This document shows, in pieces, positions 40,318 through 49,595 of a stretch of 64,000 bases of DNA (positions are counted from its first letter, which is position 1; every line of letters starts with the position of its first letter). This DNA is from Butyrivibrio fibrisolvens (GTDB lineage Bacteria > Bacillota > Clostridia > Lachnospirales > Lachnospiraceae), in contig NZ_CP146963.1 of NCBI RefSeq assembly GCF_037113525.1, forward strand, positions 4,526,001-4,590,000, written 5' to 3'. Under the pieces are notes generated by a model. It was not told the DNA's origin. It did not search any database and was given only the letters and a program-made list of their open reading frames with translations. Made by a program: the position numbers and the translations under genes.

Positions 40318-41178
40318 TTACAACAGTATTTGATTATCATTTATAGAGGAAAAGTTCTTCATAGTATCAGTATTATCGCAGCAGGAAGGAACCATATGCC
40401 ACAAAGGTCCTGATCCTTGTCCCAGGTTAAGACCAGCAGCGATAGCCCTGCTTAAATAGTTCTTAGCCTTAGATATCGCATCCTCCATAGACTCTCCTTT
40501 TGCAAGAAAAGAAGCTATGGCACTTGAGAGAGTACAGCCTGTTCCGTGAGTGTTAGGATTATCTATTCTTGGAGATGTATACCAAAAATATGAATTATCT
40601 TCTTTATATAAAACATCTGCCGACATGCTGTCATCGCTCATATGGCCGCCTTTTACAAGGACGCTGCAATCGTATTTTTCCCTGATTATCCTCGCTGCCA
40701 GTAGCTGATCTTCTGCATTTGATATCCTGGATAGACCTGACAATATCATGGCCTCAGGAATATTTGGGGTTATAAGATCAGCTTCTTTTAACAAAAGGGT
40801 GCATAGACTATCTATAGCGTCTTCGTTAATTAGTCTTGCTCCGCTTGTTGCAACCATTACCGGGTCAACTACGATATTTTTGGCCTTGTATTCAGACAGC
40901 TTAGTAGCGATAACTTCTATAAGATCTGCATTGAAGGTCATTCCGACTTTGACTGCCTCAGGGAATATATCTGTGAAGATCATATCCAGCTGATCTGAAA
41001 GAATAGACGGCGTAACCTGCATGATGCTCTTTACGCCCATGGTGTTCTGGGCCGTGATAGCAGTGATGGCGCTCATTCCGAATACGCCGCAGGAGAGCAT
41101 GGTCTTAAGATCTGCCTGGATACCGGCACCGCCTGATGAGTCGCTTCCTGCAATTGTAAGTGCTGTGTGTTTGATCAT
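40318..41178 (-). CDS. thiD: Hydroxymethylpyrimidine/phosphomethylpyrimidine kinase
   Basis: 286 residues, ribokinase fold. The N-terminal [20 protein letters not shown] and the catalytic region [16 protein letters not shown] are diagnostic. It phosphorylates the pyrimidine made by ThiC twice. The last 20-30 residues extend past the usual end. It lies 21 bases after thiW. Confidence 0.96.
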   Translation of the reverse strand: MIKHTALTIAGSDSSGGAGIQADLKTMLSCGVFGMSAITAITAQNTMGVKSIMQVTPSILSDQLDMIFTDIFPEAVKVGMTFNADLIEVIATKLSEYKAKNIVVDPVMVATSGARLINEDAIDSLCTLLLKEADLITPNIPEAMILSGLSRISNAEDQLLAARIIREKYDCSVLVKGGHMSDDSMSADVLYKEDNSYFWYTSPRIDNPNTHGTGCTLSSAIASFLAKGESMEDAISKAKNYLSRAIAAGLNLGQGSGPLWHMVPSCCDNTDTMKNFSSINDNQILL

Positions 41179-41199
41179 AGTATTTGCTCTTTCTTTAAG

Positions 41200-41739
41200 T
41201 TATGATGCTTTGGACTTTGATACAGGTGAATCATTTTCAAGAAGGGATGTGAGTGTGTTGATTGCGTGACTCTTATACAGAACGGTTATAAGAAGTGCGG
41301 CTATAACTGTTCCGCCTGCAGTACTTACAAGGAATGGGACCACGTAGGTAAAAAGAGCTGCTTCCTTACCCATAACTAGGCTTGCAACAGGGAATGCCAC
41401 AAGGCCTCCGATAACTCCTGTTCCTACAACTTCTGCTATATAGGTTGGGATATACTTTTGGGACAACTTGTAAGCTAGTCCGCAGCAAAGAGCGCCAACC
41501 ATACTTCCAGGGAATGCAAGAAGTGTTCCTGTTCCAAGAAGGTTCCTGATAAGGGATGTACAGAACGCAACCAGAACTCCGTACCAGGGTCCAAGGAACA
41601 CAGCGCACAGTACATTGACCATATGTTGGATAGGGAAGCACTTAGATGCTCCTATGGGAAAAGAAAATGTGGACAATGATACAGCCAGAGCTGTAAACAT
41701 TGCTGCAACAACAAGTTTTTTGACTTCTGCTTTTTTCAT
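41200..41739 (-). CDS. thiW: ThiW, ECF-transporter substrate-binding subunit for thiazole
   Basis: 179 residues, about five to six membrane helices. The opening [17 protein letters not shown] and [19 protein letters not shown] are typical S-component stretches. ThiW is predicted to bind hydroxyethylthiazole and to use the shared energising module encoded elsewhere. The start overlaps the stop of the thiM-thiE gene by four bases. Placement beside thiM supports thiazole salvage. Confidence 0.88.
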   Translation of the reverse strand: MKKAEVKKLVVAAMFTALAVSLSTFSFPIGASKCFPIQHMVNVLCAVFLGPWYGVLVAFCTSLIRNLLGTGTLLAFPGSMVGALCCGLAYKLSQKYIPTYIAEVVGTGVIGGLVAFPVASLVMGKEAALFTYVVPFLVSTAGGTVIAALLITVLYKSHAINTLTSLLENDSPVSKSKAS

Positions 41740-43313
41740 GATAAAAAATCCTCCTTTGCCTTATGGCTTAAAATCAAAGTCTGTTTCTCTATATTAGAAG
41801 CACTGAAAATGCCTGATATTATGGCAACTCCAGCGATGCCGCTTCCTGTAAGAAGGTCCATATTGGATTCATTGATACCGCCTATGGCAACTACCGGGAT
41901 TGAAATGTTAGACGTAATCTCTTTATAGGTTTCAAGGCTTGTAAGAGGCGTGGCATCCTTCTTGGTTGAAGAGCCAAAGGCAGCTCCTACGCCCAGGTAA
42001 TCAGCTCCCTGATCTTGCGCAATCCTTGCTTCCTCAAGGTTATGAGCTGTGGCGCCTATTATGTAGCCTTTTCCAAGGAGTTTTCTTGCTTCGCTAACAG
42101 AAGTATCGCCTTGTCCGACATGAACTCCTGCAGCCTTTACTTTGAGAGCAACGTTTACATTGTCATTGATGATAAGAGGGATGTTGTATTTATCACATAC
42201 TGATTTAATAGATTCTGCTCTTTTGATATATTCATCATCTGATATATTCTTTTCACGAAGCTGGATTATTGTGGCTCCGCCAAGAATTGCTTTTTCTACA
42301 TCTTCTTCAAGAGTATTTTTAAGCCAGCTTCTGTCTGTAATGGCATATAGGTTAAGATCGGATTTATCAAATCTGTATCTCCATGCTTTATCAAGAAGGC
42401 TGAGTTCATCAATGAGTGTGCTTCGGTAGCTCATTGTGCCTAGTTTCCCTTCTCCATATATTCTTCGTTCAGCTTTTCTTGCACAGCTTTCGTAGTCCAA
42501 TATGCAGCTGCTAATACTGTCCAGATCAGAAATGTTTTCTTTTCTACCAGTCGCAAGATAGGTTCCAAGAAGGGCAGACATCATACAGCCTGCACCTGTG
42601 AAATGCTTTTGGAAGATACTTCCACCTGGGAATTCTTTATAAAAATCATCTTTTGCAGATACTACAGTGACTGTTTCTCCGGAGATGATGATTATTGTAT
42701 TAAGCTTTTGGGATAAAGAGATAACAGCGTCCTTATCAAAGCCAAGTCCTGCATCTTCAACACCGTATGTATTCAATTTCTTAGCTTTAGAATCTAATTC
42801 AGAACTGTTATCTGATAATCTTGGAGACTTAGGATACGGCATTGTTTTATTGGTTATTTCATCTGTTTTCTTTGCTGTTTCGGTTGTTATTTCAGATACT
42901 TCATCTGCATTATGGTCTGTATCATTTTTTATCAGAGAACAAAGGTTCATGATCTCTAGAGCATTACCCCTAATACAGGTAACATGAATTTTGTTAAGAA
43001 GGCTTGTGATATTTTCTTTTCTATAGGAGGATGCTCCAACTCCAACAGGATCAAGTACAACGGGGATGCCTTTAGTATTAGCGCTTATCCCTGCAAGTTT
43101 TAAGGCTTCGTATTTTTCCAAAGACGGAGTTCCAGTATTAAGTACAAGAGCATCAGAAGATGAAGTAATTTCGGATACTTCAAGCGGACTGTCTGCGCCT
43201 ATAGCGGTAGCTCCAGTAGCTAGTACTGCGTTAACAGATACTTCTGCAGTTATATAATTGGTAATAATGTGAATCTGAGGATGATGCTTTCGTATAAGAC
43301 TATTCATATTCAT
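41736..43313 (-). CDS. thiM-thiE: Hydroxyethylthiazole kinase-thiamine phosphate synthase fusion
   Basis: 525 residues. Residues 1-310 are ThiM (IITNYITAEVSVNAVLATGA, DPVGVGASSYRK, catalytic Cys243 in GAGCMM). Residues 320-525 are ThiE (LYAITDR, IQLREKN, HVGQGDTS, VGVGAAFGSSTKKDA, VAIGGI). The fusion phosphorylates salvaged thiazole and joins it to the pyrimidine. About 55 polar residues (roughly 128-183, rich in Thr, Glu, Asp, Lys) are inserted in the ThiM part. The ribosome site is poor, and GTTCTGGA...GAAC around the ATG can form a small hairpin. The TPP riboswitch lies upstream. Confidence 0.93.
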   Translation of the reverse strand: MNMNSLIRKHHPQIHIITNYITAEVSVNAVLATGATAIGADSPLEVSEITSSSDALVLNTGTPSLEKYEALKLAGISANTKGIPVVLDPVGVGASSYRKENITSLLNKIHVTCIRGNALEIMNLCSLIKNDTDHNADEVSEITTETAKKTDEITNKTMPYPKSPRLSDNSSELDSKAKKLNTYGVEDAGLGFDKDAVISLSQKLNTIIIISGETVTVVSAKDDFYKEFPGGSIFQKHFTGAGCMMSALLGTYLATGRKENISDLDSISSCILDYESCARKAERRIYGEGKLGTMSYRSTLIDELSLLDKAWRYRFDKSDLNLYAITDRSWLKNTLEEDVEKAILGGATIIQLREKNISDDEYIKRAESIKSVCDKYNIPLIINDNVNVALKVKAAGVHVGQGDTSVSEARKLLGKGYIIGATAHNLEEARIAQDQGADYLGVGAAFGSSTKKDATPLTSLETYKEITSNISIPVVAIGGINESNMDLLTGSGIAGVAIISGIFSASNIEKQTLILSHKAKEDFLS

Positions 43314-43422
43314 GTTCTGGATGGCTGAACATGTGTTAGAACCCTCATACCTGAGGATATAAGGAAAGCTTTGCGCTTTAGAAACACTCTTTTATAAAGA
43401 AATCCAATAGATAGATCTTTAT

Positions 43423-43450
43423 AAAAAAGCGCCATCTAATTGGATGGCGC
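43423..43450 (-). terminator. Riboswitch-controlled terminator (expression platform)
   Basis: GCGCCATC/GATGGCGC (43429-43436 with 43443-43450) is followed by TTTTTT on the minus strand, between the TPP aptamer and thiM-thiE. A second hairpin ACAAGTAG/CTACTTGT lies between aptamer and terminator and could take part in switching. Confidence 0.85.
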
Positions 43451-43483
43451 TAAGTATAGCTATAGTTACAAGTAGAGTGCTAC

Positions 43484-43577
43484 TTGTCGACGATTCCTAC
43501 GTTGGCATTATCCAAATCAGGTACAGGGTCGTGTTCTTCACACCTCTCAGCCGGTAACCAGCTCCCCTTGTCATATA
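43484..43577 (-). ncRNA. TPP riboswitch (THI element)
   Basis: On the minus strand the conserved parts occur in order: GGGGAGC, then CTGAGAG (43550-43544), ACCC, and CCTGATTTGGATAATGCCAA followed by CGTAGG (43521-43496). These are the pyrimidine- and pyrophosphate-binding arms of the TPP aptamer. It precedes a terminator and the thiamine operon, so bound TPP should cause early termination. Confidence 0.95.
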
Positions 43578-43659
43578 TTTAATTTGTATATATCATTTTT
43601 AACGTGCTACTGTAGTGTAGCACTTGTTATGGATTTTAGCAAGAATATAATCACGATGA

Positions 43660-43691
43660 GAACCTGTCACCATACACTTGGTGGCAGGTTC
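43660..43691 (-). terminator. Hairpin after the cyclophilin gene
   Basis: GAACCTGTCACCA/TGGTGGCAGGTTC is a 13-bp stem with one wobble, about 45 bases after the stop codon. No T run follows on the minus strand, so its role as terminator is uncertain. Confidence 0.5.
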
Positions 43692-43734
43692 TTATATATG
43701 CTAATTGTATGAATGTACTTATATGTAACGCCAA

Positions 43735-44268
43735 TTATCTTTCAGGAAGCTTCTCAGGTTCCGGATATGTTTCACCGAATGTATCAACTGTAACACTCTT
43801 CATCTTCTGCTCGTTAACAGGTCTGTCGTTCCAGTCTGTCTGAGTCTCAGCGATTGTGTTAACAACATCCATGCCCTCTGTAACCTTACCGAATGCAGCG
43901 TACTCACCATCAAGATGAGGAGCATCCTTGTGCATGATGAAGAACTGTGATCCTGCAGAATCAGGGATCATTGTACGAGCCATAGAAAGTACACCGGGTG
44001 TGTGCTTAAGGTCATTCTTGAAACCGTTATGTGAGAACTCACCCTTGATCGAATATCCCGGACCGCCCATACCTGTTCCTTCAGGATCTCCACCCTGAAG
44101 CATGAAGCCCCTGATTACTCTGTGGAAAATAACTCCATTGTAGAATCCCTTATTTATAAGAGAAATGAAATTGTTAACTGTGTTAGGTGCAATTTCAGGA
44201 TAAAGCTCTGCCTTGATAACATCTCCGCTTTCCATTGTAATTGTTACTATTGGGTTCTGATTAGCCAT
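43735..44268 (-). CDS. Cyclophilin-type peptidyl-prolyl isomerase
   Basis: 177 residues, cytoplasmic (no signal). The cyclophilin core is clear: GVIFHRVIRGFMLQGGDPEG, the active-site arginine and phenylalanine in FHRVI and SQFFIMHKDAPHLDG, and FGKVTEGMDV. It speeds proline isomerisation in folding proteins. AAGGAGTCATTATA precedes the ATG. Confidence 0.95.
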   Translation of the reverse strand: MANQNPIVTITMESGDVIKAELYPEIAPNTVNNFISLINKGFYNGVIFHRVIRGFMLQGGDPEGTGMGGPGYSIKGEFSHNGFKNDLKHTPGVLSMARTMIPDSAGSQFFIMHKDAPHLDGEYAAFGKVTEGMDVVNTIAETQTDWNDRPVNEQKMKSVTVDTFGETYPEPEKLPER

Positions 44269-44313
44269 TATAATGACTCCTTCCGTTTTAATCTTATATC
44301 ATAGGTGCTGTTT

Positions 44314-45210
44314 TCACGGCACTTTGATCGTCACAGCTCGTGGCAGGTTATTGATCACAACCTTTGTATGTTCACCGCCGTATTCACCGTCCCTTGTCCA
44401 GGCAACCGGTATATCTGATTCAAATGTAATATTTCTAAGTTTTATATTGATCAGGTCATTACTGCTAAGTATCTTGCTATCAAGAAGCGCACCTACAAGA
44501 TTCGGAAGATCTATTAGACTCTTCGGTTTTCTTACAAGTGTGACTTCAAATTCGCCATCATCAAGCTTAACATTCTTACCTGTAATATTCTGTATTCCGC
44601 CAACCTGTATAGAGTTAGTTACCATACCATAGATAAATTCATCTTCCAGTACAGTTCCATTTCCATACGTTATTTTCATATGATAGGTTTTAATATCTTG
44701 AAGCTCTTTGACACTCTGAAGGATATACGCAGCATGCCCAAGGGCGTTCTTAAGGCTCTGATCTGTTGAATATGAGACATCTGTGAATATGCCAAAAGCA
44801 GCACAATAAACGAAATACTTATCGTTCATCGTACCGACATCACTCAAAAAATCATTACCATTTACTACTATCTGAGCGGCCTTCGTCATAACAGAAGGAA
44901 TCTTCAGACTCTTTGCATAATCGTTGGTAGAACCGGCCGGGACATAACCTATCGGCACTTTGAATTCAGAATTCATCATGCCGGATACAACTTCATCAAG
45001 AGTACCGTCCCCGCCACTGCACACTACAATACTGTAGTCGTCTGCGCGATCACGGACACGTTTTTCTCCATCTCCCTGGCTCTGAGTAGGATAAGCAGTT
45101 ACCTCATATCCTGCCTTTGTAAATATATCGATTATATCAAGAAGATGTCCTCTTATAGTTGCTTTCCCGGCATGAGGATTATAGACAAATAACATTCTGG
45201 GAGCATTCAT
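44314..45210 (-). CDS. Diacylglycerol/lipid kinase family protein
   Basis: 298 residues. N-terminal YNPHAGKA and the nucleotide-loop motif SGGDGTLDEVV mark the DAGK/YegS catalytic family. GYVPAGSTNDYAKSL is the second conserved block. It probably phosphorylates diacylglycerol or a similar lipid. It lies about 35 bases downstream of the HPr-like gene and may belong to the same transcript. Confidence 0.9.
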   Translation of the reverse strand: MNAPRMLFVYNPHAGKATIRGHLLDIIDIFTKAGYEVTAYPTQSQGDGEKRVRDRADDYSIVVCSGGDGTLDEVVSGMMNSEFKVPIGYVPAGSTNDYAKSLKIPSVMTKAAQIVVNGNDFLSDVGTMNDKYFVYCAAFGIFTDVSYSTDQSLKNALGHAAYILQSVKELQDIKTYHMKITYGNGTVLEDEFIYGMVTNSIQVGGIQNITGKNVKLDDGEFEVTLVRKPKSLIDLPNLVGALLDSKILSSNDLINIKLRNITFESDIPVAWTRDGEYGGEHTKVVINNLPRAVTIKVP

Positions 45211-45244
45211 ATATTTTATGGTCTGCCCTTTTTAAATATTTTTC

Positions 45245-45511
45245 TCAGGCAAGTGATGTTGCGCCTTCGAGATAGTTAGCCATATCAGCGACTGCAGCAG
45301 CTTCGTCACCGCCCTCAGCGATAACATCAACCATTTCGCCGCTCTTAAGATTAAGAGTCATCATACCCATAATGCTCTTAGCGTTTACTTTTCTTTCCTG
45401 TACTTCGATGTGAATAGTGCTGTCGTATTTGCTTGCAACCTGTACAAGTTCAGCGACAGGACGTGCCTCAAGTCCATGTGGCAGTTTGATTTCGATAGAT
45501 TTTTTGATCAT
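45245..45511 (-). CDS. HPr-like regulatory protein lacking the phospho-histidine (Crh-type)
   Basis: 88 residues with the HPr fold. At residue 15, where HPr carries the PTS phospho-histidine (GLHARP), this protein has Glu (HGLEARP; codon GAG). Ser46 (NAKSIMGMM), the target of HPr kinase, is kept. It thus cannot pass phosphate in the PTS but can be phosphorylated on Ser46, like Bacillus Crh, which also sits beside whiA and rapZ. The HPr kinase gene lies 4 kb upstream in the same cluster. GAGGAGTT precedes the ATG. Confidence 0.9.
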   Translation of the reverse strand: MIKKSIEIKLPHGLEARPVAELVQVASKYDSTIHIEVQERKVNAKSIMGMMTLNLKSGEMVDVIAEGGDEAAAVADMANYLEGATSLA

Positions 45512-45559
45512 AACTCCTCTTTCCTCTACGCTATTAAGCGTCCTAAAACCTTGCTTCTC

Positions 45560-46507
45560 TTATCCTCGCAGCTTGTCTGCAAGTTCACTGAGTTTTCGAA
45601 GTCTGTGATTGACTCCGGATTTGCCGACTGGTGGATTTAAATAACCTCCAAGCTCCGACAGTGTTGCTTCCGGATGTTCGAGTCTGACTTCTGCTATGGC
45701 CTTAAGGCCTTCTGATAACTTCGAGAGTCCATAGTGCTGCTCAATATACATGATGTCATCCATCTGCCTTGATGCCGCATTTGCTGTCTTTGCAATATTG
45801 GCAGTCTCACAATTAACCCTACGATTGACGGAATTACGCATATCCTTTAAGATCCTGAGATTCTCAAGATTCATAAGACCTACGTGGGCTTCCATTATAT
45901 TAAGAAGATCTACGATCTCCTCGCCCTCTTTGAGATATACTACGTAATATTTCTTCCTCTGTATCAGCCGACCCTTAATACCAAAATCACCGAGGATATC
46001 CATTAGCTGTCTCGCCTGTCCCTCGTTATCACATACGAATTCCATGTGATAAGACTTCGTCGGATCTGATATAGAGCCAGAACAGATAAACAAGTCTCTA
46101 AGGAATGCTCTCTTGCAGCACTGACTGCGCAACAAAAGAGGACTTACGACTCCGTTTGGAACCCGAAGTGTCCCGTCCTCATCAATTTCCTTAAGCGCCA
46201 TGAGTATCGTTTTCAAATGGTCCTGATCAAGCGAAACTTTCTTGTAATAACGGCCATTAACGTGTAACTCTCGTTCCGTCTCCAGAATATCAGTATCTAT
46301 ATTAAATGCTTTTTTTAATATTGTAAAGCATTTTCTAACCGAAAAAACGTTATCTGTTTGCATAAAGAGCGTTAAATCGTGGCTTTGCGGGTCTTTTTCA
46401 AGGTAACATTCCATACGAAAAATAACCGAAAGTCCGGCAAGAAGGCAATGCCTTGCTTTGCCTGTATGCGCTATAAGCTCTTCCTTTATATCTGTTGAAA
46501 AAGACAT
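45560..46507 (-). CDS. whiA: WhiA, DNA-binding cell-division regulator
   Basis: 315 residues. The N-terminal part is a LAGLIDADG-like domain (AFLRDLFICSGSISDPTKSYHMEF), and the C-terminal part a helix-turn-helix (HPEATLSELGGYLNPPVGKSGVNHRLRKL). In Firmicutes it links division and chromosome segregation to growth. The gene lies between rapZ and the HPr-like gene, a conserved order. Confidence 0.96.
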   Translation of the reverse strand: MSFSTDIKEELIAHTGKARHCLLAGLSVIFRMECYLEKDPQSHDLTLFMQTDNVFSVRKCFTILKKAFNIDTDILETERELHVNGRYYKKVSLDQDHLKTILMALKEIDEDGTLRVPNGVVSPLLLRSQCCKRAFLRDLFICSGSISDPTKSYHMEFVCDNEGQARQLMDILGDFGIKGRLIQRKKYYVVYLKEGEEIVDLLNIMEAHVGLMNLENLRILKDMRNSVNRRVNCETANIAKTANAASRQMDDIMYIEQHYGLSKLSEGLKAIAEVRLEHPEATLSELGGYLNPPVGKSGVNHRLRKLSELADKLRG

Positions 46508-46535
46508 CCTTTAAGTCTCTCCTGTCGCATCTTCA

Positions 46536-47423
46536 TCACGCCTGTGGGGGAACAAAGCTCTTTCTTGCCTTATCAACATCACGATGTGATATCTTGAGGC
46601 CATAATTACCTTTTCCATACATTCTTGCAAACAGTTCATTGGCTATGGTCACACTTCTGTGCTGACCGCCTGTACAGCCTATTCCGATTACAAGCTGATA
46701 TTTACCTTCTTTGATATATCCGGGGATAAGGAAAGTCAGCATATCTTCAAGTTTATCAATAAACTGCCCGCATTCAGGGAAGCTCTTAACGTAGTCCTGA
46801 ACAGGCTTGTCATTACCTGTCTGGGGACTTAATTCTTCTACATAATAAGGATTGGGCAGGAACCTTACGTCAAATACAAGGTCTGCATCATCCGGTATTC
46901 CGTACTTAAATCCAAAGGAAAGAATAGTAACGATAAGATTGTTATAGGTCGCATTCTCTACAAAAATACGATTAAGCTCTATCCTTAATTCTCTTGTAAG
47001 AAGCTTGGATGTATCGATTATGTAATCAGCCTTTTCCTTAAGTCCTGAAAGAATCTCTCTTTCTCTTTTTATACCTTCTTCTATTCTTCCGCCGTTTGCA
47101 AGAGGATGAAGACGTCTGGACTCTTTATATCTTTTGACAAGGACCTGATCACTAGTCTCCATAAAGAGAACTTCAACAGGGACACCTTTCTCTCTCAAGG
47201 TATCGATAACAGCCGGAACCTCGCGGAAGGCTTCGCCGCCTCTAACATCCATTCCAAGTGCCACTTTGGTTATTCCACTTTCAGGCACCAATATAAGTTC
47301 TACAAATTTCTCTATAAGAGATATTGGGAGATTGTCTACGCAGTAATATCCCGAATCCTCAAGCATGTGAATAGCAGTCGATTTACCGCCGCCGCTCATA
47401 CCTGTCACTATAACAAAGCGCAT
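46536..47423 (-). CDS. rapZ: RapZ/YvcJ nucleotide-binding regulator
   Basis: 295 residues. Walker A GMSGGGKST is at 8-16. The C-terminal GIGCTGGQHRSVTIANEL is diagnostic. In Gram-negatives RapZ steers decay of the glmS-regulating RNA. In Firmicutes YvcJ binds UDP-GlcNAc-related metabolites and nucleotides; the target here is unknown. The start follows AAAGGAGATTTAT. Confidence 0.95.
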   Translation of the reverse strand: MRFVIVTGMSGGGKSTAIHMLEDSGYYCVDNLPISLIEKFVELILVPESGITKVALGMDVRGGEAFREVPAVIDTLREKGVPVEVLFMETSDQVLVKRYKESRRLHPLANGGRIEEGIKREREILSGLKEKADYIIDTSKLLTRELRIELNRIFVENATYNNLIVTILSFGFKYGIPDDADLVFDVRFLPNPYYVEELSPQTGNDKPVQDYVKSFPECGQFIDKLEDMLTFLIPGYIKEGKYQLVIGIGCTGGQHRSVTIANELFARMYGKGNYGLKISHRDVDKARKSFVPPQA

Positions 47424-47513
47424 ATAAATCTCCTTTCAAAACAAATATAAATAAGAAACACATTTAAGATCAGCATCTAACCCTGTTTCCTATCTCAAAA
47501 TACATGGCAGTAT

Positions 47514-48425
47514 TTACTCGAAATCTCCAAGAAGGATAACCTCAGTTTCAAGCTTAACGCCGCTATCTTCAAGTACAGTCTTCTGGACATGTCTTATAAC
47601 GTCTATCACATCCTGTGACGTAGCGCCGCCTTTATTAACAACGAATCCGCAGTGCTTCTCAGAAACCTGGGCACCGCCTATGCTAAAACCGCGAAGTCCT
47701 GCATCCTGTATAAGCTTACCTGCAAAATAGCCTTCAGGCCTTTTAAATGTAGAACCTGCACTTGGGAATTCCAAAGGCTGCTTATCTCTTCTTCTAGCCG
47801 CAAAGTCAGCCATTGCTTCTTCAATAGCCTTCTTATCACCTGCAAATAAAGACAGATTAACCGAAAGGACAAGGAGCTTTTCATCACTTATCCTGCTGCC
47901 TCTATAGCGAAGCCCAAGGTCGTCTACAGACACTTCTTCGATATGTCCGTCGCCAAACATAATTTCAGCAGAAACAGTGACATCCTTCATTTCAGATCCA
48001 TAAGCTCCTGCGTTCATATAAAGGCAGCCGCCGATAGATCCCGGTATCCCAGCCAGAGCCTCCATTCCTGTAAGCGAATTCTTATAGGCTTCCTGAGCAA
48101 CCTTTGATGTAAGGATACCTGCGCCTGCGTGGATGCGGTTTCCATCTACTTCTAGCTCATCAAGCCCTGTCATTGATATGATAACTCCTCTGTATCCTTT
48201 ATCGGACATAAGGAGGTTACTTCCATTTCCTGTGATAAAAAAATCTATATTTTCTTTTGTCAATAGAGCTATTAGCTTTGAAAGCTCTTCGCCGCTTTTG
48301 ATTCTAATAAAACAGTCAGCAGGCCCACCTGTTCTGAATGTTGTGTGCCTGCTCATAGGTTCATCCCTCAGGATATTTTCCTGAGGGATGATCATATTAA
48401 TCTGATCAAGTATTTCCTGATTCAA
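47514..48425 (-). CDS. murB: UDP-N-acetylenolpyruvoylglucosamine reductase
   Basis: 303 residues, type II MurB length. FAD-binding segments are GNGSNLLMSDKGYRGV and AGIPGSIGGCLYMNAGAYG; GSTFKRPEGYFAGKLI carries the catalytic serine. It reduces the enolpyruvyl group to make UDP-MurNAc for peptidoglycan. It is placed before rapZ, as in many Clostridia. An alternating hairpin array lies immediately upstream. Confidence 0.96.
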   Translation of the reverse strand: MNQEILDQINMIIPQENILRDEPMSRHTTFRTGGPADCFIRIKSGEELSKLIALLTKENIDFFITGNGSNLLMSDKGYRGVIISMTGLDELEVDGNRIHAGAGILTSKVAQEAYKNSLTGMEALAGIPGSIGGCLYMNAGAYGSEMKDVTVSAEIMFGDGHIEEVSVDDLGLRYRGSRISDEKLLVLSVNLSLFAGDKKAIEEAMADFAARRRDKQPLEFPSAGSTFKRPEGYFAGKLIQDAGLRGFSIGGAQVSEKHCGFVVNKGGATSQDVIDVIRHVQKTVLEDSGVKLETEVILLGDFE

Positions 48426-48460
48426 TAAACTGCCTCCAAAACTTTGCAGAGCTTCTTATC

Positions 48461-48640
48461 AATCTCCACGGACCTGTTTTTTTAGGTCCAGAGATTAAAA
48501 ATTATCGAAGATGATTTTTAATCTCCACGGACTTGGGAACCAAGTATAGAGATTGATAAGAATTATAATTCTTATCAATCTCCACGGACTTGGGAACCAA
48601 GTCCAGAGATTAAAATTATCTCCGATAATTTTAATCTCCA
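48461..48640. repeat. Array of six alternating hairpins between glcK and murB
   Basis: Two hairpin types alternate. Type A has arms GAGATT.../...AATCTC with variable AT-rich centres. Type B is GGACTTGG..CCAAGTCC-like (copies around 48468-48488, 48528-48545 and 48585-48603). The unit AATCTCCACGGAC.. occurs at 48461, 48520 and 48577. The array begins in the glcK stop codon (GGAGATTAA on the minus strand). It may stop or slow transcription between glcK and murB. Confidence 0.75.
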
Positions 48641-49566
48641 ATTACCATCTTTGCTGCTCCGCAGATACCTGCATCATTTCCAAGCTGAGCAAGAGCAAAT
48701 TCTGTATCTCTGCATCCCTTGAATACAAATTCGTCAAATGAAGGTTTAAGAAGATCAAAAATTACAGTTCCGCACTTTGATACTCCGCCACCGATTACGA
48801 TAACTTCAGGGTTAAGGATTGTTGCACATGTTGCAAGTCCCTTTCCAAGGTAATAACCGAACTTCTTTGTGATCTCTATTGCTACTTCATCACCAGCTTT
48901 TGCAGCATCGAAGATTCCCTTACTTGAAAGCTGACCGCGGCGAAGTACAGAATCCTTGTCTGTCTCTCCAAGAATACGTGATGCAAGAAGAACAATACCT
49001 GTAGCACTTGCATACTGCTCAAAGCAGCCCTTGTTGCCGCATCCGCAGCGCTTTGTTTCATTGTCTTCAAGGTGAATATGTCCGATCTCTCCGCCTGAAC
49101 CTGCAACACCGTTAACGATTTTGCCGCCGATGATGATACCACCACCAACACCTGTTCCAAGAGTTACCATGAGCATGTCGCCGTGGCCGCGTCCGCCGCC
49201 CTTCCATGCTTCTCCAAGTGCTGCTACGTTAGCATCGTTACCTGCTTTTACTGGAAGTCCGACAAGATTCTCAAGTTCTTCCTGAAGGTTCTTTCTTCCC
49301 CATCCGATATTAACGGCCTGGAAAATGATTCCGTTACTGTCAACTGCACCTGGTGCTCCAACTCCTACACCTGCAATGCTTTCTTTTGTAAGTCCCTTTT
49401 CTTCAATCTTAGCCTTAATTGAAGCTGCGATATCCGGCAGAATGTTTTCTCCGTTATCCTCTGTTCTTGTGGGTATCTCCCAGCTTTCCTGTATGTTTCC
49501 TTCATAGTCGAGAAGACCCATCTTTACAGTCGTTCCGCCTATATCAACTCCAAATGCATACTTCAT
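48631..49566 (-). CDS. glcK: ROK-family glucokinase
   Basis: 311 residues. N-terminal phosphate-binding DIGGTTVKMGLLD, the catalytic GNDANVAALGE, and the zinc motif RCGCGNKGCFEQ are present, all typical of ROK glucokinases. It makes glucose 6-phosphate from free glucose released by enzymes such as the GH3 glucosidase. It follows hprK by about 30 bases, and its stop codon is part of the hairpin array. Confidence 0.93.
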   Translation of the reverse strand: MKYAFGVDIGGTTVKMGLLDYEGNIQESWEIPTRTEDNGENILPDIAASIKAKIEEKGLTKESIAGVGVGAPGAVDSNGIIFQAVNIGWGRKNLQEELENLVGLPVKAGNDANVAALGEAWKGGGRGHGDMLMVTLGTGVGGGIIIGGKIVNGVAGSGGEIGHIHLEDNETKRCGCGNKGCFEQYASATGIVLLASRILGETDKDSVLRRGQLSSKGIFDAAKAGDEVAIEITKKFGYYLGKGLATCATILNPEVIVIGGGVSKCGTVIFDLLKPSFDEFVFKGCRDTEFALAQLGNDAGICGAAKMVIGD

Positions 49567-49595
49567 TACTTTAATACCATAGCCTTCCTTTTTTA

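Noticed and set aside
48461..48640. CRISPR array
   Set aside because: The units are self-complementary hairpins of two alternating types, spacers are themselves palindromic, and no cas gene is near.
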